Source of the DNA: Linnemannia schmuckeri
Taxonomy: Eukaryota > Mortierellomycota > Mortierellomycetes > Mortierellales > Mortierellaceae
Direction of reading: 5' to 3'
Assembly (NCBI GenBank): GCA_029449235.1
Contig: JANATG010000007.1
Coordinates: forward strand, 186,001 to 250,000
Length of the DNA stretch: 64,000 nt
Shown here one piece after another: positions 44,530-56,536 of this stretch (position 1 is its first letter; the number at the start of each line of letters is the position of its first letter). The position numbers and the translations under genes are program-made. Under the pieces are notes generated by a model that was given only the letters and a program-made list of their open reading frames with translations, was not told where the DNA came from and did no database searches.

Positions 44530-47465
44530 ATGGCACGCGAATCTCATCTCGAAACAACCATCGGAAAGTCTCTCACTACTACCATCGCAGACTCCAAGGT
44601 GCTGATGGTCGGCGCCGGAGGCATCGGATGCGAGCTGCTCAAGAATCTCGTCATGAGCGGGTTCAAGAACATCGAGGTGGTAAGTAAGCTGGCAGGCACA
44701 ACAACCAGCGAAGGATCTCACGAGTCATAGCTAGATGATACCGGATTAATGGAAGGAAAGCAAGCACAGCGCGTATTGGTTTGAGAAGATGCAACTGGAG
44801 CGTCTCACGCTAACAGTTCCTTTCGTTTGGCTTGTTCAAACATGAATCCATTAGATCGATCTTGATACGATTGATCTCTCGAACCTGAACCGCCAGTTCC
44901 TTTTCCAGAAGCAACACATCAAAAAGTCAAAGGCACACGTAAGTATCAACAGTAGCGATGAACGAGATACTTAAGTATACTGATCAAGGCTTTAGGATAC
45001 TAACAACTGTGCGTTATTTATTTTCGATATTTAATTAGGTCGCAAAAGAGTCGGCATTGGCATTCAACCCAAACGTCAACATTGTTTCGCGCCACCAGAA
45101 CATCAAGGAGCAAGAGTTTTCTGTTGACTGGTTCAAAAGTTTTGACCTGGTCATGAACGCTCTCGACAACCTTGGTATGCAAACGACCTAGTTGCATCAG
45201 GACATCGCGAAATGTATACCTCCTTGCGCGTCCATACTAACATGTGCTTATGCAATGCTTGTGTAGATGCAAGGCGGCATGTCAACAAGATGTGTTTGGC
45301 TGCTAACGTGCCATTGGTCGAGTCTGGAACAGCAGGATATCTGGGACAGGTCACCATCATTCAAAAGGACAAAACAGAGTGCTTTGACTGTCAGCCCAAG
45401 GAGACTCCAAAGACTTTTCCTGTCTGCACCATCAGAAGTACACCCAGCACGCCTATCCACTGTATTGTGTGGGCAAAGAGTTACCTCTTTGGCTTGCTGT
45501 TCGGAAATGCAGAGGACGACGACGATGAGACACTCTCAAAGGAGGACAGTAGCGATGAGGAGACAGGTGCGTGCTTTTAGGACATTTTTTGCCGCCAATT
45601 TCGTATGATTTGTAATATCCGAGAAGTTTGGATTAATCAAAAGCAATTGCTATAACATAATAGTCAAGGAACTGGCTGCGTTGGCTCAGGAGGCACAGGC
45701 GCTCAAGGCCATCTTGGCGTCTGCAGACACAGAAGGATTTGCCCAGCGAGTGTTTGACAAGGTCTTCCACACCGACATTCAGCGACTTCGGAGCATGGAG
45801 GATATGTGGAAGAGCAGAAAACCACCAACACCGCTTAAGTACGATGATATCATGAGCTCGACTGATGACCTCCAAAAGGCTATGGACGCCACAACTCTGG
45901 AATCACAAAATTTGAAGGACCAGCGTGTCTGGACCTTGCGGGAAACGGTGGAAGTGTTCACTGACAGGTACGAACTTGGTGACATGTTTACGGCTCGGTG
46001 TCATAATCCTTACTGGAAAGTAACTCTGTCTCTAATATATTTATTTCAAACTCTGCTTCAACTAGTTTGTTGAAGTTGACAAGTCGGTTGAAGACAATGA
46101 GGCAAGCGGATGCAGAGTCTAGCGTGCAGTTTGACAAGGATGACTCGGAGACTCTGGACTTTGTTACTGCAACAGCCAACCTCCGCGCACATGTGTACGG
46201 GATCGAAGAGAAGAGCCGATTCCAGGTGAAAGGTACTGACTGCTTGTGGTGATGCTGACCGCGACGACGGCTCGCAAATGACAGTACTCCAATATTCATT
46301 CACCACTTTCTCCTATCGATTATGCTTGTGTAGCCATGGCGGGTAACATTATTCCTGCTATTGCGACAACAAACGCCATCATTGCTGGCATGATGGTCAT
46401 GCTTGCGTTCAAGATCCTCAACAAGCGGATCGCAGACTGCAAAACGGTAGGTGTATATTGCTTTAGCATCATGACTGCTACGCGCTTTAGCATGACGATA
46501 GTGAATACTGACTGTCATGTTTTGTTTTGTGGTTTGATAACTATTAGAGCTACCTGGTGTATGGCCGTCATCGCCCACAGCTGATCGTGTCGGAGCCATT
46601 AGCAAAGCCCAACCCAAAGTGTTACATCTGCAGGTACTCTTACATTGGACTCAAGATCGATACCGAAAAGAGCACAGTCCAGGATTTGATCTCGCTCTTG
46701 GAGGAGAACTCGTTGCAGGACGTCGAGATCCAGGAAAATGGAAGGTGAGCCAATTGGACTCATTGAGGGGTAACTCTTAACGTAGCTCTTATTAATCCTA
46801 TTCTAACCTGCTTTTGTTTCTCATTGACCACGGATTAGAGTAATTTATGACCCTGACTTTGATGACAATGCGGGGAAGACCCTTGCAAGCTTGGAGCTGT
46901 CGGATGGAAAGTTTGTTGATGTTGTGGATGAAGATGACCGCAAGATCATTATCTGCCTCAAGCACGTGTAAGTTGCCTGAGGGGTGTCGGCGGGGCGTAA
47001 TCGTTGACCTTTCACTATTAATGATATTTTTTTTTCACTAACCCATTCCTGGGTTGTTAACTTCTTATTGCGTTTTGTTTCCATGCTTATAGCGACTCTG
47101 CAGAATTGGGCGAGAGTACATACGCGATTGAGGGCGACATTGAACAGGCACTGGAACAACAAACAGTCATGAGGCAGCAGCTGAAGGAGGCCGAGGCCGC
47201 CGAGGCCGCGGCTCACGAACATCAGGAAGACCCAGATGTGATCATGTCGGATGTCAACAAGAAGCGCAAGCATGACGAGATTCTGAGCACTAGCGAGACG
47301 ACGACGGAGGAGGGGCCTCTGAAGAAGACGACGCTTGAAGGGGTCGCCCATCCCTCAGTATCAGACGCAGGTGTTGGGGATGGTACATCGACTGCGCAGG
47401 CTGTGAATCTGGACGAGGTTGTGATTGTGGATGGCAAGTCGATTGATGTTGTTATCCTTGATTGA
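44530..47465 (+). CDS. UBA2: SUMO-activating enzyme subunit 2 (650 aa)
   Basis: join(44530..44679, 44855..44938, 45039..45174, 45267..45566, 45664..45967, 46066..46232, 46334..46446, 46548..46744, 46839..46967, 47093..47465): ten exons closing at 651 codons. The ATP-binding loop VLMVGAGGIGCELLKN (24-39) and DLDTIDLSNLNRQFLF place it in the E1 family. Zn ligands are CFDC (Cys162/165) and CYIC (Cys443/446). The catalytic cysteine is Cys177 in FPVCTIRSTPS, the SUMO-E1 version. Further hallmarks are FDKDDSETLDFVTATANLRAHVYGI and MAGNIIPAIATTNAIIAG. The ubiquitin-like domain follows about residue 450, and the C-tail is acidic with the nuclear signal NKKRKHDE. With Aos1 it adenylates SUMO and passes it to Ubc9, mainly in the nucleus. 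All key residues are intact. Confidence 0.95.
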
Positions 47466-49188
47466 AAAACAGCATCGAGAGAGAAGTGTGGTGGAGTTTG
47501 CGGACACTGCATGATTGAGTAGCATTGCGCAATATATACAACCACCTTTTTTTCAATCGGAAATGGGCCCGCTTTGTCCCTGCTCCGTTGGCATCTTCAA
47601 AGATATGGATACAGTAAGCCGAGGTGCAGAAGTGTGTCCCCCGCAAGAGTTTCTGGGCTAGGAAATGAATGATGATCGCCTAGAAGGGCGCGGGACAGAC
47701 GATATATTATTTTTGTACTTTTTTATGGTATTTTTACGGTGTTTTCATAAAATTTTAATTTTTAGTAAAAACAGATGAAATGACTGGCATCATGGGGTAA
47801 TGGTGGACAAAGCGTACCAATTAACTGGAAGTGCCAGGTCGGACGCATTCAAGTCTTCACAAGAAGAACAATAGGGTTAGAGGGACGTGTGGGTGGATGG
47901 GGATGGCTGTGCCTTATTCCCTCAGACTCAAAGACAAAAGGATGACAGTGTTGATCGCAACACAGGAAGAGGGCGTAAGGTAAGAAACTTTAGCGAAGGG
48001 TGAGAAGGGTGGAAGACTCCATGTTGTGAATGAGAGCGAGAACTAAAATCTGACCTGTTTTCGACGAAGTGTTTATGGAGACGTGATGTAAAAATCCAGT
48101 CCAAGATGCAGCTTTCCTAGAGGATTGAAAACGATTCTACTCATCTGGTCAGAAGGTGCATTTGTTTGTTGCGACTACATGCACATTCCAAAGTGAACCC
48201 TTTGAACAAATAATAGAACTCTGAACTATTTGTAGTGGATGTTACTCGCCACCTTAGTCAAAACTATGAACCTATCCGAGCAAAAAAAAGGAGAACGAAT
48301 TGTCTAATTTACTATTAAAATGAGAGTGGTTCATGGATCATGTGCAGCTGGCCTAGGGTAGACATCTGTTTGATATCGCATGCGCACATACCAAGTGGAT
48401 TTCTATGCCATGAAACAAAGGCTGAAGAGACAAAAGTTTGTATTTGTTCGCGCTCTTGAGATATGAGCGGAGTTGTTGAAGTTCAAGCTTTAAAATGAAT
48501 GGCCTAGCGAATTGTTTGTCCTGTTCGGGCGAGTAAAGACAACGATGGAGTGACAGAAATGGAATGGAAGGAAAGTGCTCTGCCAACTTAGAGCAGAAGT
48601 GGAGTCAATGTTTGAGGGATCTTAGTTTTGTTTGCTATCTCCTTCTTATCACACATCAGGGTAAGCAAAGAAAGCAACCAATCAACTGAATGAACGCGTA
48701 GGAAGAGCACAAGGGGATTGTTGCCCAAGCTTAGCAAGCAATTAAGGTACTTGTTTGGTAGTGCTTAGTGGTTGTACTACTGGTTAGTTTTCAGCGACAA
48801 CAAACAAACAAGCAAGCAGCAATTAATGGATGTGCTCGATCCTGGCATTGATGTTTGAACGTTACATTCATTCTGACCATTGTGTGAGTGGACAAAAAAT
48901 GGAGGAAGAAAGAGGTAAAAGACAAGGATAGCCTGTTTTTTTGGTATAAAAGCATGCACCCGCTCCCCTCAGAAGTTCTTTTTTTTTTTCACCACTGAGT
49001 CTCTTCGCATTCCTCCTTCCTTCTCTCTCTCGCACGCACCCCCATTCTTCTTTTTTCTTAATTATCTTTCTTACGACTTCCTGTTACTTTAACTTACGAC
49101 ACTCACGACTAACAAATACACGCTCAATTATCACTCACTATCCCATCCTTACTTACTCACTCACACACAACAACAACTACAACCGACT
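47466..49188. other. Intergenic upstream of monooxygenase C
   Basis: AT-rich; short frames only. The last 240 bp form the promoter and leader of monooxygenase C (TATA at 48945). Confidence 0.5.
48945..48957 (+). promoter_or_regulatory. TATA box plus GCATGC of monooxygenase C
   Basis: TATAAAAGCATGC, 238 bases before the ATG. Nearly the same block (TATAAAAGGCATGC) stands 243 bases before the ATG of monooxygenase E. Confidence 0.55.
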
Positions 49189-52139
49189 ATGTCCTATAAC
49201 CAAAAGCACCCAAACCCCCGTGTGATCGTAGTTGGAGCCGGAATCGGCGGCCTGATGATGGGCCTCCTCCTCGGCAAGGCTGGTATTACCTACCAGATTT
49301 TTGAACGCGCCTCCCATGTCAAATCTCTCGGTAAATGAACAAAAAGTCTCTCAACCTCTTCTACTTCCATACCACCGATCTTTTACTTCACTTCGCCAGA
49401 CTAACCCCCGTTCGATGGCGGGTTCACTTTTTTTTCTCTTTCCTGCTACCAATGATGCCCTATAAAAAACAGGCGCGCTGATGTCGATCAATGCAAATAT
49501 CCTGCCGGTGTTTGAGCAGCTGGGTCTGTTGGAAGAGGTGGAGAACATCTCGCTCCGGAACCATGGGTCCTCTCTGTTCAACTACAAGATGGAGGAGCTT
49601 GGAAAAGTTGGTATTCCAAATTACCAGGAGCTGTAAGTTTTCTTTGCACTGTTATTCTTTTCCTCCTCGTTATTGTCTAGATATGTTTTTTAGTGAAAAA
49701 GAGTAATGTCGCATATTAAAATAGACAGGAGAAAAACAGGGCTATCGAAGCTGGATTCAATGACTACAACCATTGACTATCCCTCTTATTATCCTTATTG
49801 TCCATCTTGTGTAGAACGGGTTACGACTTTCTAGTCTTTTCACGTCCAGAACTGTATGATATCCTTCTAAGCCAGATCCCAAAAGATCGCATCTCATTCA
49901 ACAAACGCATCCTCTCAATGCGAAAGTCCGTCGGCGGTACGCGGATCTACTGCTCGGACAACTCGATCTACGAGGGCGACATTGTGATTGGTGCCGATGG
50001 GGCCTACTCGGCGGTCCGTCATAATATGTACAAGATGATGGAGGCGGATGAGGACGTTGCACCTGCCCGTGATATCAAGGATATGGCGATGCCATATTTG
50101 TGCATGGTTGGCACGACCGGCCCGATGGATCCGGAAAAGTATCCGCAGTTGAAGGATCCCTTGAATCATTTGCATCATGTTGTTGGGACGGATACTTATA
50201 GCGTGAGTGTTCTTGTTTCTAACGTTTTTTGTTTGTTTGTTTGTTTTATGTTTCTTATTGTTGTTCTTTCAAGAGATGTTGGGTGGAGGAGGTGGTGAGG
50301 GAGGTGGTAGTGGTGGTCATGGTGTGTCACCCTTCTTCTTGTCGTGATGTGAGGTGTACGAGAAAAAGGAGCAAACGAAGAAGCTCCCGACTCGTGGTGA
50401 ACAAAGAAAACAAGATAAACTATAAGGAACAAGGAGAACAAACAGAACCTAAACTAACGTCAAACCTGATCTGCTTCTCTGCTTATCCGCTTTTTTTCCT
50501 TCCTTCAATCGGCTGAAAAAAACAATAGTGGACGGTGATTACGATTCCAAGAAACCGATTCTGTTGGAGTGTGATGGTGCAGGTCAAGGACCAAGCCGCG
50601 GCCAAAGAGCAGCGGTTCCGCAACTCAGAGTGGGGACCCGAGGCCAACAATTCGTTGATTGAGGAAGTCAAGGATTTCCCTATTACGTTTGGAGGGACAC
50701 TGGGAGATGTTATCAAGGCGACACCAAAGGACCGGATCTCGAAGGTTATGTTGGAGGAAAAGTTGTTCGAGACCTGGCATTACAAAAACGTGGTTCTCAT
50801 TGGAGACGGTGAGACTTTGTTTTTCTTTCTTGAATGGTTGTTGGGTCTTGTGTGCTCATTGTTTTTGGTGCATGATTTAGAAGAGAGAAGCGCGTGTTGT
50901 GTTGTATGTGTGATTTTGGTGGCGCTTTTCCTAATTAGGAAGGTCTTTCTAACTTTCAGTTTCTTTTTTAATGGTTGCTTTTATAGCATGCCACAAGGTA
51001 CATTGACGCTGAATCCTTGCGAGACGTGTCCTACAGCAATGTCCATTTGTTTTCTCTGTGTTGTTCATTGTTCTCAAAGTGATATGGAGACAATAGCTCC
51101 TCTAACAAAACGCCCTCTCTTTTTCCCTTCTCATCCCTTCCTTCCATCTCTTTTATGTCTTCATTGTCACCCTACGTTCATTGTATCTATTGGTCCAAAC
51201 CTTTCATTGACAAAACACACAGATGCTCCCCACTTCAGGCCAAGGTAAGACAAAGCAACAAAATACGTCGAAGAGAGAGAGACAGAAGGTGACCTCACTG
51301 CTCTCGAAACTATTGTGTCATGTGCTTTGTGAATGCAATACGGTCAAGTCAAAAAACTAATAGTCCCTTCTTATCTGTTGACGTTGCTGGTGCTGTTATG
51401 GATGAGGTGTTCTAGGCGCGATGAACGTGATGCAAGACGCAGTCGTGTTGGTCAACTGCCTCTATGACCTCAAGGATTTGTCACCCGAGAGTCTCACGGC
51501 TGCATTTGAAGACTACAAGAGCCAGCGATACAAGGAGGCCAAGAAGCAAGTTGCCAACAGCAAGTTGAATGCCAGGGTCTCTAGCGGCCAGGTGTAGTAC
51601 AAGACCCAATGATACGTTTTTTTTGTTGTTATGGAGTATATTTCGTTGTCTCTATTCTAATCCTGGCACTTCTCTCGTCTCTTTTGGACTCCTGTATACT
51701 TAGACCTTCATTGAAAAAATCGTCCGCCACCTTGTCCTGAACTATATTCCAACATCGGTGAGGGCAAGGCAATTCAGCAAATCTGCTGCCTACAGGTACG
51801 GACATGAAATGGAAGGGGGCACATCAATGAACATAGTGAAATACTGAGCACACCCCATTTTGAAGGTGCTTGCGACAATCAAGAAACGACAGTCTGACTA
51901 ACTCCTTATCACTTCCGATCTCACAATATGTGCTATATAGACCACAGGTCGCATTCTTGCCATTAGTCACCGAAAGGGGCTCAATCAAGGCGCTTCCAAA
52001 TCGACCCTCGAAACGAGTTATGTATGAGGAAGCGCTCCTACGAAAACGACGCGTTGTAGTGACTCCTTATGGTTCCTTCCAGTCGTCTTGTACTTCTTCG
52101 GCAGGCGATAGTAGCGGAAATGGAGAGAGGCGTGATTGA
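49189..52139 (+). CDS. FAD-dependent monooxygenase C (489 aa), array member
   Basis: join(49189..49330, 49473..49632, 49815..50202, 50529..50808, 50987..50997, 51223..51244, 51416..51591, 51704..51795, 51941..52139): nine exons closing at 490 codons, including microexons of 11 nt (ACHK) and 22 nt (MLPTSGQ). Motifs: VIVVGAGIGGL, FERASHV, GADGAYSAVR, GDACHKMLPTSGQG. It has one intron more than any relative, splitting AY|R in the C-terminal region, and a divergent, longer Arg/Ser/Gly-rich C-terminus (RKRRVVVTPYGSFQSS...GNGERRD). GQG is followed by AMNVMQDAVVLVN, slightly diverged from the AINAMQDAVILAN of A. Otherwise intact; the biochemical role is as for the family, substrate unknown. Confidence 0.9.
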
Positions 52140-53042
52140 TCATCTAGCTACCCTACCCTCTTTTTTTTCTCTCTCCAAAAGCAGTGAGAGAGACATTGTC
52201 TAGAAAACGTCAAAACCCAACTTTTCTGACAGAGTATATTTAACTGAATAAAATGACACAAACGTAACGAGTAATGAATCCACAATGAACAAACGTCTAC
52301 GTAGTGGACTGTTGCACAAAGAACAAAGACGAGTCATGGCTTACAACTAACTGAGATGAGTGAACGAAAAAGTAGGCGGTATGAAATAGGATTCACTTGG
52401 CAAAAACAACGTTGTGAAAATGAAATGAACTACTCTTTGACCGGGGGGTGACAATCGCAAGGGTATGAAGAAGAGAAATGCTAGCGGATGGTTACGACGA
52501 GATTCACCAGCATAGACACGTTGTACCGATGCTCATTTGGGGATATGATCGTTGTTTTTCAATCCTATGCTGTGAGCAATTCATCTTGTCTTTGGAATGA
52601 AGATGTAGACAGATCTAGAGCGAGAAAACAACGTCTTCAGTGGCACAATGCAAATTTGACAAATTATCCCAAATGAGATAACAAGGCACAAATATAACAA
52701 GATTTGATATATTTGTGAACGGTTCGCCTCTTTCGCCTCAGGGGTTGACCGCGACCAATTTTGTGCCTCCCTTTTCTTATTGACATGGATGCTTCCACAA
52801 TCATCGCTTCCAGTCGGTCCGCCATAGCTTTTGTTTTGTTATTGATAGGAATAGAACTCTCCCTTGTGCCTTTTGTTTGTTCTCGCCTCTCACTTTAATG
52901 AGACTCCAACAGATCGAAACTCATATAAATAACTGCCAGTATTTCTTTTCTTTCCCTTTTGTTCCTAGCTCCCTATCGCCTCTTCTCATCTCACAAACAT
53001 CTCTCTATCCTACACACACTACTAACCTCACAAAAACTGCAC
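52140..53042. other. Spacer between monooxygenases C and D
   Basis: AT-rich; holds the C 3' region (AATAAA near 52246) and the D promoter. No gene. Confidence 0.55.
52924..52930 (+). promoter_or_regulatory. TATA box of monooxygenase D
   Basis: TATAAAT, 113 bases before the ATG at 53043, in the same relative setting as other fungal TATA promoters. It lacks the GCATGC seen downstream of the C and E boxes. Confidence 0.4.
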
Positions 53043-55728
53043 ATGACGAGCATGTCTCTCCCTCCCCGCCCGGTGTTTCGGGTCGTCATTGTCGGTGCCG
53101 GTCTCGCAGGCTTAATGATGGGCATTCTACTTGACAAGATGGGTATTCCCTACACGATCCTCGAGCGTGCTTCCAAAGTCAAACCTCTCGGTACGTTTTA
53201 ATTTTGTTCTTTGTCTGTCGCCCTATCGTTTTACGCTTTCCTGTGAGGTCCAAGGAGACAACAACCCCGCTCCTTAGTGAAGAGAGAACAAATAACCGAG
53301 CCCTATTTATCTCTCTTATGATCGGTACGAACGCATCTTAGGTGCACTGATGAGTCTCAATGGAAATATCCTGGCCTTGTTTGACCAGCTGGGTCTACTC
53401 GAAGATGTCATGAAGATTTCCAAGATCAATCATTCAACTAGTCTCTACAACGAAAAGTTGGAAAAGCTCGCAGAAGTTGGAGTCAGTGACTATAAAGAAC
53501 TGTGAGTGCTCTTATTGTTTTGTGCCATGTGTTCGCCGAAAAAATTTTCATGGAGAGAGCTCACACAACACACAGCAAGGTTTATATTATTCTTTCGCAT
53601 TTCTTCTTACATCGCGCCCTCTGCCTCTCTCCCTTTTGTTGTGCAATAGGACTGGATACGAATACATTGTGTTCTCACGCCCAGAATTGTACGAACTCAT
53701 CCGCCACCGTGTCCCAGAAGAAAAAGTACTGATGGGCAAGCGCGTGAACGAGATCAGACAGCTGCCCGAGAATGGTGGAGTCCAAGTGGTCTGTCAAGAC
53801 GACTCGGTCTATACGGCTGATATCCTCATTGGCGCCGATGGAGCCTACAGTACCATCCGTCAGCACATGTACAAGAATATGACCGAGGCAAGGACCTTGC
53901 CCGCGTCGGATACAGAAGAATTGGCGATGCCCTATGTCTGCATGGTCGGGACGACCACCCCTCAGGACCCTGAAAAGTACCCCGAACTTAAGGATTCTGC
54001 CACTCATCTGAGGCATATCATTGGGGACGAAGGACCTTATAGTGTATGTTATCCACTCATTCCGTATTCGGGTCGTTTGTGTTCATTGTGTTTGATTCTG
54101 GTAGGTAATCGAGAGTGTCTCGAAACGAATACTGATCCTCACCTTTTCCCTCCTTCTTTCGCTTCGTCTAGTGGACGGTGATCACGATTTCGGAAAATCG
54201 CTTCTGCTGGAGTGTGATGGCTCAGGTCACAGATCCCGAAGAAGCACGCCAGATGCGTCAGAATAACTTAGAGTGGAGACCTGAGGCAACCGAGAGTCTG
54301 GCGAACACGATCCGCAACTACCCCATTGCTTTTGGAGGAGAGGGTGCGGTATTGGGCGATATTCTGGATGTCACACCCAAGGATGTCATGTCCAAGATCA
54401 TGCTCGAAGAAAAGCTGTTCGAGACTTGGTACGATGGCAACATTGTTCTCATTGGCGATGGTAAGCAAACGATGATGTTTGTTTTTGAGCATCCCTCGGT
54501 GGCAACTATTGTTTGCACACTTGTCGTTCGCCTAATATTGTTTTGTCTTTTTCGTGCTTTTCACCAAGGAAAAATGGTACATTTAAACTTGGAGGCTGAC
54601 CGGAATGTAATCCTCTTTCTACTTTCTACTTCTCTCTCTCTCCCTCTGGGCATAGCTTGCCACAAGGTAAGAAAGAGCGCGGGAAAGAAATAGATGAGCA
54701 TTAACCTTTTTCTCAACTGTCAAAGAAGAAATGCACACGCAGGAACACTGACCTCCCCCTTTTTCAAAAACAAAAAACATTAACAAAAAGATGCTGCCGA
54801 CATCGGGTCAAGGTTCGTGAGCGGGAATCGAATTGTTGTTTTTTGCTGTTTGTTCGCTTCCTTTGTTGCTCTGTGCATAACAAAAAAACAAACCATCATC
54901 AAAAACCTGATTAGCCTCCCTAGCACTGACCTTTTTTTTTTTTTTTTTTTGCTTTTGTGTCCCCTTCGGTCGTCCATTTCGACTTCCTCTGTTTTTGTTT
55001 TTTCCTCCTTGCTTGCATGCCTTTCCTTCCTCTTTTTCAAACTCATTCGACGTCAATGTTTTAGGTGCGATCAATGCGATGCAGGACGCTACTATCCTTG
55101 CCAATTGTCTCTACGACCTCGAAGATCTCTCCCCTGAGAGCATCCTCAAAACATTTAGTGACTATAGGGACCAGCGGTACACACATGCCAAGAAGCAGGT
55201 TGCAAACAGTCAACTCAATGCCAAAATCTCGAGTGGTCAGGTACGTTGGAATGCTCTCTATTTTCTTTTTTTCTTCTTTGCTTTTGATTGGTTTCTTTCC
55301 CGCCTCTTCCTCGTTCTCCCCTGTGTTTGTTTGTTCCACAAGAAATGCCTTTTTTTCCCTCCTCTTTTTTTCTTTCTCTCTCCCCTTCTTTCCTCTTGTC
55401 TCCCTCTGTTGCTCACGATAGTACTGCCCACTCATGCTAATCAGACTGTTGAAACTTTTCTTTCGGCTTTCTTATTATCCACCTTTGTTCCTTGTGAATG
55501 TGGCATCATATCGGCGAGTAGACATTGAAGGAAAAGGTCATCCGCCATGTCGTCCTCAACTTCTTGCCACAGTGGGTCTTTAGTCTCTCGTTCGTGAAGA
55601 GTGCTGCTTACCGTCCTCAGGTCACATTCCTGCCCATGGTCCCCGACAAGGGCTCTGTTGTTTCCCTTCCCCAGAAACCCTCCAAGCGTTACCTGGCCGA
55701 GCAAGAGGCCATCCTTGTCACTGTGTAG
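53043..55728 (+). CDS. FAD-dependent monooxygenase D (468 aa), array member
   Basis: join(53043..53190, 53342..53501, 53650..54043, 54172..54460, 54656..54666, 54791..54812, 55065..55240, 55522..55728): eight exons closing at 469 codons, with the 11-nt and 22-nt microexons. Motifs: VVIVGAGLAGL, LERASKV, GADGAYSTIR, GDACHKMLPTSGQG. Two small insertions mark it: two residues near NEIRQLPENGGVQV and three in FGGEGAVLGD. The first half is closest to B (LERA, FSRPELYEIIR-like, PEEKVLM), suggesting B and D form one subgroup and A, C, E another. The start could also be the second ATG at 53052. All FAD-binding motifs are intact. Confidence 0.92.
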
Positions 55729-56536
55729 AGTCTGTGGAGGGTTGTGGAACATTTGACAGTAGTTTTCGTTGTTCTCATTTGTTTCTTGATTCACCTCTTA
55801 CCCCTCACCCCCCTTTTCTTATGCGTTGTTCGTTAGCTGTAGGATACTTAAAGTGGTAACATGTGAATAGAGCGTCCACGAGATCCTTATTTGATTTTGA
55901 AAATTGCCCGATCCCGTCCCCGAGGAGTCACTCTTTGTCGGTCATGATCTTCGTACCTCTTTTTTGCAACAAAACGTGGGTACTGTGTCATCAAGGATGA
56001 CTTCTTCGACTTTGGGTGGCTGTTCATAGAAACGAGGGTAGAAACCCCGGTTCTTCCTGCTTTTTTGCTTCCACGACCAGAAAAAAAAGTAATCGTGCTT
56101 GATGAGAGCAGTATGCAATAGTAAAAAGAAAATGGCAGAGGAAAAAAATTAGTGGGTGAGCCTTTTGACTCAAGTTGTTTATGTCCCCGATGTTTACACC
56201 ACCATGCATGATCGCATGGTCAGGCCCTGTGTTTTGATTTTTATTTAGTTCACGTACGCCGTCAAAGTGTCAGCAGAAAAAGGATGTTATAAAAGGCATG
56301 CTTTGAAGACCACTTTTTAACCACCTTTCGACTTTTTTTTCACTTCTGTTCACATTCACTTGTATATACACTTGCATATTTTTTTTATACCCACATACAC
56401 ATACCCATATACTTTTTTTTTTCTTTTTTTTTGTGCATTTTCTCCCTTTCGCTGTCTCTTTCACTTCTCACTTTCTCAATTTCGACAAACAGCACAAACT
56501 ACTTTTCCAATATCAACAGGAATACAGGATCAAAAA
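55729..56536. other. Spacer between monooxygenases D and E
   Basis: AT-rich. The last 250 bp are the promoter and leader of E, with T-rich tracts at 56330-56430. No gene. Confidence 0.55.
56288..56301 (+). promoter_or_regulatory. TATA box plus GCATGC of monooxygenase E
   Basis: TATAAAAGGCATGC, 243 bases before the ATG at 56537; one base longer than the block in front of C. Confidence 0.55.

Noticed and set aside
46634..46640. Additional intron after CYIC in UBA2
   Set aside because: GTACTC resembles a donor, but the frame stays open with family-like sequence to the donor at 46745.
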